5,326 nt of DNA from Microbacteriaceae bacterium. GTDB lineage: Bacteria > Actinomycetota > Actinomycetes > Actinomycetales > Microbacteriaceae. The DNA lies in NCBI GenBank assembly GCA_026785785.1, contig JAJAZI010000376.1, positions 1 to 5,326 on the forward strand, written 5' to 3'. The position numbers and the translations under genes were made by a program. The notes under the pieces are model-generated. The model made no database searches. It saw nothing but the letters and a program-made list of their open reading frames with translations, and was not told the DNA's origin. Position 1 is the first letter of the stretch. Each line of letters begins with the position of its first letter. This document shows positions 1 to 5,326 of this stretch, piece by piece.

Positions 1-26
1 GCACCATTGAGATCCCCGCAGCATAA
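1..26 (+). CDS. 3' end of an unidentified upstream gene
   Basis: A reading frame open from the window edge reads T-I-E-I-P-A-A and then stops at TAA (24-26). The stop overlaps the AAGGAG ribosome site of the next gene, and only 9 bases separate it from that gene's ATG. This spacing is typical of genes in one operon, so a co-transcribed gene probably ends here. Seven residues are too few to name a product. A glycosidase or a sugar regulator would fit the locus, but that is a guess. Confidence 0.35.
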
Positions 27-30
27 GGAG
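25..30 (+). promoter_or_regulatory. Ribosome binding site of permease 1
   Basis: AAGGAG lies 5 bases before the ATG at 36. It is a near-perfect Shine-Dalgarno sequence and fixes the start of the first permease. It overlaps the stop codon of the preceding frame, which suggests translational coupling. Confidence 0.75.
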
Positions 31-35
31 CCACC

Positions 36-962
36 ATGACAACGACGTCGACAGCCACCTCGCTGCCAACGGCGAGCCCCGGCAAGCCCAAGCGCAAGGG
101 CCTGAGCCAGCGACGCGCCATCCTGACCTTCGTCGGGCCGTTCGTCGTGCTGTTCGCGCTCTTCTACATCGTGCCGATTGCCTATGCGATCTACCAGTCA
201 TTCCTCACGGTGGAACGCGACGGCACATTCGGACCCGCCACCCAGGTCTTCGGCGGACTGACCCAGTACGTTGCCGTCTTCCAGAACGACGAGTTCTGGG
301 CATCGGTCGTGCGGGTGCTTCTGTTCGGCGCCGTGCAGGTGCCGATCATGCTGGGCCTTGCGCTCCTGTTCGCGCTGCTGCTCGACTCTCCGCTGCTCAA
401 AGGCAAGAAGTTCTTCCGTCTCGCGTTCTTTGCCCCCTACGCCGTGCCCGGCGTCATCGCGGCGATCATGTGGGGCTTCCTCTACTCCCCGACCCTGTCG
501 CCGTTCGCACCGGTCACCCAGAACGTGAGCTTCCTCTCCGCCGACCTCATCCTCTGGTCGATCGCGAACATCGTCACCTGGGTCTATGTCGGCTACAACA
601 TGCTGATCATCTACTCGGCGCTGCTCGCCATCCCCATCGAGATCTACGAGGCGGCGAAGCTTGACGGCGCCAACAACTGGCAGGTCGCGTGGAAGATCAA
701 GATCCCGCTCGTGACGCCCGCCATCATCCTCACCGCGGTGTTCTCGATCATCGGCACGCTGCAGCTGCTCGCCGAGCCCCAGACGCTGCGCAGCTTCAGC
801 ACCGCGATCAACAGCACGTTCACCCCGAACCTGGCCGTGTACACCACGGCATCCGTTCCGAACTACAGCCTCGCCGCCGCGATGTCGGTCGTGCTCGCGC
901 TCGCAACCTTCGCGCTCTCATTCGCGTTCCTCAAGGCGACCCAGAAGAAGGCATTCGCATGA
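36..962 (+). CDS. CUT1 ABC sugar transporter permease, MalF/UgpA type
   Basis: This is a 308-residue inner-membrane subunit of a carbohydrate ABC importer, of normal length for the family. A polar, basic N-terminus of about 28 residues precedes roughly six hydrophobic spans near 30-53, 93-116, 127-150, 171-196, 228-245 and 278-299. The cytoplasmic coupling (EAA) loop is clear at residues 205-224: E-A-A-K-L-D-G-A, then a Pro at 224. This loop docks on the ATPase in binding-protein-dependent importers. AAGGAG at 25-30 supports the ATG start. The stop codon overlaps the next permease's ATG (ATGA, 959-962), so the two subunits are almost certainly translationally coupled and form a heterodimeric pore. 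The binding protein and alpha-galactosidase downstream suggest an alpha-galactoside substrate, but permease sequence alone does not show specificity. Confidence 0.95.
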   Translation: MTTTSTATSLPTASPGKPKRKGLSQRRAILTFVGPFVVLFALFYIVPIAYAIYQSFLTVERDGTFGPATQVFGGLTQYVAVFQNDEFWASVVRVLLFGAVQVPIMLGLALLFALLLDSPLLKGKKFFRLAFFAPYAVPGVIAAIMWGFLYSPTLSPFAPVTQNVSFLSADLILWSIANIVTWVYVGYNMLIIYSALLAIPIEIYEAAKLDGANNWQVAWKIKIPLVTPAIILTAVFSIIGTLQLLAEPQTLRSFSTAINSTFTPNLAVYTTASVPNYSLAAAMSVVLALATFALSFAFLKATQKKAFA

Positions 963-1876
963 GCACCTCATCCATCACCAGACGTAAGGCTCCGGTCGCC
1001 GCGCCGTCCCGCCAGAACGGCGGCTCGACGAGGGAGAATCCCATGTCGCGCGGCGCCGCGATGCTCATCATGGGCGTCTTCACGCTCTACTTCCTCACCC
1101 CCATTTGGTGGCTGTTCGTCTCCTCCACCAAGGACGTCGGTGAGTTCACCACCACGCCGCCGCTGGGCTTCACCGCCGACGCGATCCCGAACTTCTTCGG
1201 CAACATCGGACGGCTCTTCGCCTACAACGACGGCATCTTCCTCAAGTGGATCGGCAACAGCGTGCTCTACGCCGGTGTTGGCGCCCTTCTCGGAACCCTG
1301 TTCGCGGCGATGTGCGGCTACGCCCTGGCGAAGTACAACTTCCGGGGCCGCGAAGCCGTCTTCAACCTCGTGCTCAGCGGCGTGCTCGTGCCCGCGACCG
1401 CGCTCGCCCTGCCACTCTTCCTCATCTTCAGCCAGATCGAACTCACCAACACCTACTGGGCGGTCTTCCTGCCCAGCATCGTGAGCCCGTTCGGGGTGTA
1501 CCTCGCCAGGATCTACGGCTCCTCGAGCGTGCCCGACGAGCTCCTCGAGGCAGCCCGCCTCGACGGCTCGGGCGAGATCCGCACCTTTTTCACGATCGCT
1601 GTGCGGCTCATGTCGCCGGCGCTCGTGACCATCTTCCTGTTCCAGTTCGTCACGATCTGGAACAACTTCTTCCTGCCGCTCATCATGCTGCGGGACCAAA
1701 GTCTGTTCCCGGTGACCCTCGGTCTCTATGCCTGGAATAGTGCGATCGGCCAGAACCCTGAACTGAGGTCGTTCGTTATCATCGGCGCATTCGTGTCGAT
1801 CCTGCCCCTGATCATCGCGTTCCTGAGTCTGCAGAGGTTCTGGAGCGGCGGCCTCGCCGCGGGCAGTGTCAAGTAG
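959..1876 (+). CDS. CUT1 ABC sugar transporter permease, MalG/UgpE type
   Basis: This 305-residue protein is the second membrane subunit of the importer. Hydrophobic spans lie near residues 32-54, 98-123, 133-157, 165-185, 219-240 and 271-292. The EAA loop is at 197-203 (E-A-A-R-L-D-G), followed by the usual amphipathic stretch. The phrase F-L-P-L-I-M-L after the fifth span and the short C-terminal tail, including F-W-S-G-G-L, are typical of MalG-like permeases. The start chosen is the ATG at 959, which overlaps the previous stop and is preceded by a GAAGG-like site at 947-951. A second in-frame ATG at 1043 (Met29) has AGGGAG 6 bases upstream and would remove a polar, unconserved-looking 28-residue extension. 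Either start gives a complete permease. The gene ends 63 bases before the binding-protein gene. Confidence 0.94.
   Translation: MSTSSITRRKAPVAAPSRQNGGSTRENPMSRGAAMLIMGVFTLYFLTPIWWLFVSSTKDVGEFTTTPPLGFTADAIPNFFGNIGRLFAYNDGIFLKWIGNSVLYAGVGALLGTLFAAMCGYALAKYNFRGREAVFNLVLSGVLVPATALALPLFLIFSQIELTNTYWAVFLPSIVSPFGVYLARIYGSSSVPDELLEAARLDGSGEIRTFFTIAVRLMSPALVTIFLFQFVTIWNNFFLPLIMLRDQSLFPVTLGLYAWNSAIGQNPELRSFVIIGAFVSILPLIIAFLSLQRFWSGGLAAGSVK
1031..1036 (+). promoter_or_regulatory. Possible internal ribosome site for a shorter permease 2
   Basis: AGGGAG stands 6 bases before an in-frame ATG at 1043. It is at least as good as the site before the overlapping ATG at 959, so it decides between a 305- and a 277-residue permease. 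The 28 residues in between are Ser/Arg/Pro-rich and precede the first membrane span. Confidence 0.4.
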
Positions 1877-1884
1877 TCCATTCC

Positions 1885-1907
1885 CACCAGCCGGTCTACC
1901 GCCGGTG
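1885..1907 (+). promoter_or_regulatory. Weak hairpin in the gap before the binding-protein gene
   Basis: The 63-base gap 1877-1939 contains CACCAGC (1885-1891) and GCCGGTG (1901-1907). They can form a 7-bp stem with one A-C mismatch and a 9-base loop. No T run follows, so it is not an intrinsic terminator. A stem here could slow 3' decay or affect processing, which is one known way of raising binding protein over permeases in transport operons. It is short enough to be chance in GC-rich DNA. Confidence 0.2.
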
Positions 1908-1926
1908 CACCATCACACCGCACACG

Positions 1927-1933
1927 AAAAGGA
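1927..1933 (+). promoter_or_regulatory. Ribosome binding site of the sugar-binding lipoprotein
   Basis: AAAAGGA ends 6 bases before the ATG at 1940. The A-rich stretch around it is one of the few AT-rich spots in the window. That should keep the start unstructured and suits a gene whose product is needed in excess. Confidence 0.65.
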
Positions 1934-1939
1934 CAGAAT

Positions 1940-3274
1940 ATGCAACGTAAATTCAAGACAGTCGCTATGGCAGCGGCCGTCGTCTCCTCGCTCGCCCTCG
2001 CGGGCTGCGCGACCGCGTCGGAAAGCCCAGCACCTGGCGACGCCGCCGGCGACTGCGCTCCCTCCGACGGTCCCGTCGAACTGACCTTCACCAGCTGGGT
2101 TCCCGGAATGGACAAGGTTGTCGAGCTGTGGAACGAGCAGAACGAGGACATCCAGGTCGAGTTCCAGACCGGCCCGAACGGCAACTCGGGCACCTACCAG
2201 AACTTCTTCAACGAGATCAAGGCCGGTAACGCGTCTGACGTGGGCCAGATCGAGTACGACGCCCTGCCGAACTTCCGTGTGCAGGACGGCCTCGAGAACA
2301 TCGCCGCCTGTGGCGACATCCTCGCCGCCGGCGACGACTTCGTCGACTGGACCTGGAGCCAGGTCACGTTCGGTGAGGACAACGCCGTCTACGCCATCCC
2401 GCAGGACAGCGGCCCCATGGCGATGTACTACCGCGCCGACCTCTTCGAGGCCGCCGGTATCCCCGTCCCCACCACCTGGGAGGAGTACGCGGCCGCCGCG
2501 GCACTCATCAAGGCCGAGGGCTCGTACATCACCAACTTCCCGAAGACCGATGTCAACTGGTTTGCGGGCATGGTCTGGCAGAACGGTGGCCAGTGGTTCG
2601 CGAACGACGGCGACAACTGGGGCGTCGAGCTGACCTCCCCCGAGTCGATCGAGGTCGCCGACTACTGGCAGACGCTGATCGACAACGAAGAGGTCTCGGC
2701 GCTCGCATCGTTCTCGGACGAGTGGAACAACTCCTTCGACACCGGCCAGCAGTGGACCTGGATCTCCGCCGTCTGGGGAGCCTCGACGCTCTCCACCGGT
2801 GCCCCGAACCAGGCCGGCAACTGGCGCGTAGCTCCCATGCCGCAGTGGGAAGCCGGCGGAGAGGACGCCGGCAACTGGGGCGGATCCTCCACCGCAGTGC
2901 TCAAGGGCTCTGACCACCCGTACGAGGCCGCGCAGTTCGCTCTGTGGCTGAACACCGACCCCGATGCCCTCGCCATGGCGAACGAGCTCGGCGGACTGTA
3001 CCCGGCCTCGAAGGAGGGCGCGACTCTTCCCGCGTTCACCGGCGAGTCGGAGTACTACGGCGGACAGAAGATCTACGACGTCTTCGCTGAGGCCTCGGCC
3101 AACGTCATCCCCGACTTCCTGTGGGGACCGACCATGACCCAGACCTACACCGACGTGTCGGACGGCTTCGGCACGGTCCTCGGTGGCAGCGGTACTCTTG
3201 CTGATGCCCTCGCGGCTGGCGGAGAGAAGACGGTCGCGGCACTCAAGGCGCAGTCGATTCCCGTACAGGAGTAG
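1940..3274 (+). CDS. Extracellular sugar-binding lipoprotein of a CUT1 ABC importer
   Basis: This 444-residue family 1 solute-binding protein is the receptor that delivers sugar to the two permeases upstream. The N-terminus is a lipoprotein signal: charged M-Q-R-K-F-K, a hydrophobic stretch at about 8-21, then the lipobox L20-A-G-C23. Cys23 would be lipidated and anchor the mature protein of about 422 residues to the outer face of the membrane. A Ser/Ala/Glu/Pro-rich tether follows, and then a first strand of the type V-E-L-T-F-T-S-W (residues 47-54), as in MalE-like proteins. The body is rich in Trp and Tyr, as expected for sugar stacking, and the Y-A-I-P-Q-D-S-G-P segment and N-T-D-P-D-A region are typical of the family. 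The protein lies downstream of its permeases, the reverse of the commonest order. The ligand is probably an alpha-galactoside, judged only from the next gene. Confidence 0.95.
   Translation: MQRKFKTVAMAAAVVSSLALAGCATASESPAPGDAAGDCAPSDGPVELTFTSWVPGMDKVVELWNEQNEDIQVEFQTGPNGNSGTYQNFFNEIKAGNASDVGQIEYDALPNFRVQDGLENIAACGDILAAGDDFVDWTWSQVTFGEDNAVYAIPQDSGPMAMYYRADLFEAAGIPVPTTWEEYAAAAALIKAEGSYITNFPKTDVNWFAGMVWQNGGQWFANDGDNWGVELTSPESIEVADYWQTLIDNEEVSALASFSDEWNNSFDTGQQWTWISAVWGASTLSTGAPNQAGNWRVAPMPQWEAGGEDAGNWGGSSTAVLKGSDHPYEAAQFALWLNTDPDALAMANELGGLYPASKEGATLPAFTGESEYYGGQKIYDVFAEASANVIPDFLWGPTMTQTYTDVSDGFGTVLGGSGTLADALAAGGEKTVAALKAQSIPVQE
3267..3271 (+). promoter_or_regulatory. Ribosome binding site pointing to an ATC start for the alpha-galactosidase
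   Basis: AGGAG (3267-3271) overlaps the end of the binding-protein gene, whose stop is TAG at 3272-3274. No ATG, GTG or TTG follows at the right distance in the enzyme's frame. Eight bases downstream is ATC (3280-3282), followed by codons for H-R-I-I-H-L-R. The position of this site is the main reason for choosing ATC as the start. Confidence 0.6.
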
Positions 3275-3279
3275 CTCAC

Positions 3280-5326
3280 ATCCATCGCATCATCCACCTC
3301 CGTGCCTCGGGCTCCAGTCTCGTACTGGACGCCCGGGGTGCGGGGGCACCTTTTTTTCTGCACTGGGGCTGTGACCTCGGACCGCTCTCGGATGCCGAGC
3401 TCGCGCAGCTGGCCGACGCGATCGCGCCGGCGGTCTCGCCCAGCTCGATCGACGGCCAGCTGAGGCTGAGCCTCGTCCCCCTCGAGAGCGAGGGCTGGAG
3501 CGGGCTGCCCGGCTTCGCCGGCGCGAACGATGTCGGACCGCTGTCGCCGGCCTTCGTGCTCACCGGCATCGAGCGCACCGGCATCGAGCGCACAGGCATC
3601 GGCCAGTCGAGTGACGATCAGTCCGGCGCCGACCACGTGGGCCCCGGATCGATTCTCGTGCGGCTCGCCGACGATACCGCCGGGCTCGAGCTTGAGGCCT
3701 CGATCGGCATCGACGCGCATGGTGTGCTCGAGTGCCGCAGCACCGTGACGAACCGCGCCCCGTCTGCATTCACCCTCTCCCGCCTGGCGGTCACCCTGCC
3801 GGTGCCGGCCCGGGCGCGCGAGCTTCTCGACTTCACCGGCCGCTGGTCGCACGAGCGCCGGCCGCAGCGACGCAGCCTCGACCACGGCTCCTGGAGCCGG
3901 CAGTCCCGGCACGGGCGCACCGGACACGACAGCCCCTTCGTGCTCGTCGCGGGAACCGAGGGCTTCGGCTTCCGCTCCGGCGAGGCCTGGGCGCTGCACG
4001 TCGCCTTCAGCGGCGACCAGCAACTGAGCGCCGACTCCCACGCGACGGGCCACGCGCTGCTCTCCGGCGGCGAGCTGCTCGCCCCGGGCGAGGTCCGGCT
4101 GGAGCCGGGACAGAGCCACCGGTCCCCCGCCGTCCTGGCCGCGTGGTCGGCCGACGGTCTCGACGGGATCAGCGCCAGGTTCCACGATCGCGTGCGCGAG
4201 CGGCATCCGCTCCCTGTGCGCAAGGTCATCGTGAACACCTGGGAGGCGGTCTATTTCGAGCACGACGTCGACCGCCTCACCTGCCTCGCCGAGACCGCCG
4301 CAGCGGTCGGCGTCGAGCGGTTCGTGCTCGACGACGGCTGGATGACCGGCCGCACCGACGACCGGCGCGCGCTGGGCGACTGGACCGTCGACCCGGTCAG
4401 ATGGCCGGACGGCCTGCATCCGCTCATCGATCGCGTGCACGCCCTCGGCATGGACTTCGGGCTCTGGGTGGAGCCGGAGATGGTCAGCGTCGACTCCGAC
4501 CTCGCCCGCTCGCACCCCGAGTGGCTGCTGCGCGGTCGCGCCGACCGGCTTCCCCAGCCGTGGCGGCAGCAGTTCGCGCTCGACCTCGGCAACCCCGACG
4601 CGTTCGAGAACATCCTCGGGCAGCTCACCGCGCTGCTCGACGAGTATCCGATCGCGTACCTCAAATGGGACCAGAACCGCGACCTGCTCGGCGGCTCGTC
4701 GCTGCGGCAGACCCGCGCCACCTACCGGCTCATGGACGCCCTGCGCGACCGCTACCCCGGGCTCGAGATCGAGTCGTGCTCGTCGGGCGGCGCCCGCGTC
4801 GACCTCGGCGTGATCGAGCGCACCGACCGCATCTGGGTGAGCGACACCAACGACCCGCTCGAGCGGCAGTCGATCCAGCGCTGGACCGGGCTGCTGCTGC
4901 CCCCCGAGTACCTCGGCAGCCACCTCGGGGCCCCGACCGCGCACACGACAGGCCGCACGAGCGATATGGGCCTGCGTCTGGCGACGGCATTCTTCCTCTC
5001 CGCCGGCATCGAGTGGGACCTCGGACAGGCGGATGCCGCCGACCTCCAGGCGATTCGCACCTGGATCGCGCTCTACACGCAGTCGCGGGCGCTGCTGCAT
5101 TCCGGGCGGGCGGTGCGGGTGGATGCCGCGGATCCGGCCATCCTCGTGCACGGCGTCGTCGCGCCGGACGCCGCGATCTTCGCGATCGTCTGCCTCCTGG
5201 CGCCGCGGGATGCCGTGCCTGCTCCCGTGCTCTTCCCCGGGCTCGACCCCGACACGAGTTATCGGGTCGAGGCGCTCGACCTCGGTGCCGGCCCGCGCGT
5301 GATGCAGGACCAGGCGCCGCCGTGGA
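3280..5326 (+). CDS. GH36 alpha-galactosidase, 3' end beyond window, non-standard start
   Basis: This retaining glycosidase removes terminal alpha-1,6-galactose from melibiose, raffinose-type sugars and related glycosides. About 682 codons are visible, close to the roughly 700-730 of the family, so only the C-terminal tip is missing. An N-terminal beta-sandwich (about 1-300) leads into the (beta/alpha)8 barrel (about 310-600) and a C-terminal beta domain. Landmarks numbered from ATC 3280 are N-T-W-E-A-V-Y-F with Trp321, L-D-D-G-W (Asp351, Asp352), Arg429, K-W-D with nucleophile Asp464, C-S-S-G-G (500-504), S-D-T-N-D with acid/base Asp522, and a S-H-L-G-A-P-T-A-H-T-T-G-R loop (547-559). Their spacing agrees well with the Geobacillus enzymes as I recall them. 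There is no signal peptide, so it acts in the cytoplasm on imported sugar. The frame has no ATG before codon 355 and no GTG or TTG before codon 93. It begins 5 bases after the binding-protein stop and contains a terminator-like hairpin in its first 26 codons. Confidence 0.93.
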   Translation, partial: MHRIIHLRASGSSLVLDARGAGAPFFLHWGCDLGPLSDAELAQLADAIAPAVSPSSIDGQLRLSLVPLESEGWSGLPGFAGANDVGPLSPAFVLTGIERTGIERTGIGQSSDDQSGADHVGPGSILVRLADDTAGLELEASIGIDAHGVLECRSTVTNRAPSAFTLSRLAVTLPVPARARELLDFTGRWSHERRPQRRSLDHGSWSRQSRHGRTGHDSPFVLVAGTEGFGFRSGEAWALHVAFSGDQQLSADSHATGHALLSGGELLAPGEVRLEPGQSHRSPAVLAAWSADGLDGISARFHDRVRERHPLPVRKVIVNTWEAVYFEHDVDRLTCLAETAAAVGVERFVLDDGWMTGRTDDRRALGDWTVDPVRWPDGLHPLIDRVHALGMDFGLWVEPEMVSVDSDLARSHPEWLLRGRADRLPQPWRQQFALDLGNPDAFENILGQLTALLDEYPIAYLKWDQNRDLLGGSSLRQTRATYRLMDALRDRYPGLEIESCSSGGARVDLGVIERTDRIWVSDTNDPLERQSIQRWTGLLLPPEYLGSHLGAPTAHTTGRTSDMGLRLATAFFLSAGIEWDLGQADAADLQAIRTWIALYTQSRALLHSGRAVRVDAADPAILVHGVVAPDAAIFAIVCLLAPRDAVPAPVLFPGLDPDTSYRVEALDLGAGPRVMQDQAPPW
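3297..3357 (+). terminator. Terminator-like stem-loop with T7 inside the start of the alpha-galactosidase gene
   Basis: Bases 3297-3312 pair with 3331-3346 (16 bp, four of them G-U), and 3313-3318 (TCCAGT) pair with 3324-3329 (ACTGGA). The result is a 22-bp stem with one bulged C (3330) and a CTCGT loop. Four bases later comes a run of seven T (3351-3357), rare in DNA of this composition. A shorter perfect stem, GGTGC (3337-3341) with GCACC (3346-3350) around GGGG, sits directly against the T run and would be the canonical intrinsic terminator. The structure begins 22 bases after the binding-protein stop, where that gene's terminator would be expected, yet it lies in codons 6-26 of the enzyme. 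Whether it terminates transcription in vivo is not shown by sequence. Confidence 0.6.
3562..3601 (+). repeat. 15-base in-frame tandem repeat in the alpha-galactosidase gene
   Basis: ACCGGCATCGAGCGC occurs twice back to back (3562-3576, 3577-3591). A third copy, partial and with one mismatch, covers its first ten bases (3592-3601). It encodes T-G-I-E-R, T-G-I-E-R, T-G-I-G (residues 95-108), followed by a Ser/Asp/Gly-rich stretch to about residue 124. It lies in the N-terminal beta-sandwich, probably in a surface loop, and keeps the frame, so it looks like a slippage-born loop extension. Confidence 0.85.

Noticed and set aside
689..958. Upstream extension of permease 2 to an ATG at 689
   Set aside because: The frame is open by chance. 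The extra 90 residues overlap permease 1, are Arg/His-rich and resemble no permease N-terminus. The ATGA overlap and ribosome site favour 959.
968..1699. Minus-strand open frame of 243 codons opposite permease 2
   Set aside because: The translation is dominated by Glu, Arg and Gly, as complements of hydrophobic membrane codons give. It is a shadow of the permease.
1913..2917. Minus-strand open frame of 334 codons opposite the binding-protein gene
   Set aside because: It is low in complexity, with no domain and no ribosome site, and it overlaps a certain gene throughout.
3183..3374. Small + strand frame across the binding-protein end and the terminator-like stem, as a possible leader peptide
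   Set aside because: Most of it is out-of-frame binding-protein and enzyme sequence. I saw no ribosome site, and the Arg/Ser-rich translation looks like a shadow.
3358..3600. Later in-frame start (CTG 3358 or GTG 3556) for the alpha-galactosidase
   Set aside because: Neither has a good ribosome site, and both would remove family-like N-terminal sequence that is already in frame upstream.
3145..5151. Long open frame of 668 codons on the minus strand, opposite the alpha-galactosidase
   Set aside because: Its translation is Arg/Gly/Ala/Val-rich, has no recognisable domain, and mirrors the codon bias of the clear GH36 gene. Long antisense frames are expected in GC-rich coding DNA.
1..5326. tRNA or rRNA genes, CRISPR arrays, insertion sequences, attachment sites
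   Set aside because: Almost the whole window is accounted for by coding sequence. No spaced repeats, transposase-like sequence or tRNA-like cloverleaf was seen.

Overview
The window is high-GC DNA (about two thirds G+C by eye) with Shine-Dalgarno sites, tightly packed genes on one strand and strong third-position G/C. This points to an actinobacterium. The protein style (lipoprotein CUT1 sugar-binding protein, no dedicated ATPase in view) and a recurring GGATGCC/GGCATCC word suggest Microbacteriaceae, but that placement is inference.

Layout, all on the + strand: positions 1-26 hold the last codons of an unidentified upstream gene. Then come two CUT1-type ABC sugar permeases (36-962 and 959-1876, overlapping by ATGA), a 63-base gap with a weak hairpin, an extracellular sugar-binding lipoprotein (1940-3274), and a GH36 alpha-galactosidase that is open to the window's end (about 3280 to beyond 5326). 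No RNA genes, mobile elements or CRISPR arrays were seen.

The genes make sense as an alpha-galactoside uptake and use operon. The lipoprotein captures an oligosaccharide such as melibiose, raffinose or stachyose outside the cell, the two permeases carry it in, and the GH36 enzyme, which has no signal peptide, would split off galactose in the cytoplasm. The ATPase is not in the window and is probably a shared MsiK-type protein encoded elsewhere. The substrate is inferred from the enzyme, not from the transporter itself.

The most unusual part is the junction between the binding-protein gene and the alpha-galactosidase. The enzyme's frame has no ATG, GTG or TTG anywhere that could give a full-length protein. 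The best start is an ATC at 3280, placed 8 bases after a good AGGAG. Just downstream, inside codons 6-26 of the enzyme, lies a 22-bp stem-loop followed by seven T residues. It looks like the intrinsic terminator of the binding-protein gene embedded in the next gene's coding sequence, and a shorter, competing GGTGC/GCACC hairpin directly abuts the T run. A weak start plus an embedded terminator would keep the enzyme far below the binding protein, possibly as a translation-dependent attenuator. The alternatives are a broken start codon or a base-call error.
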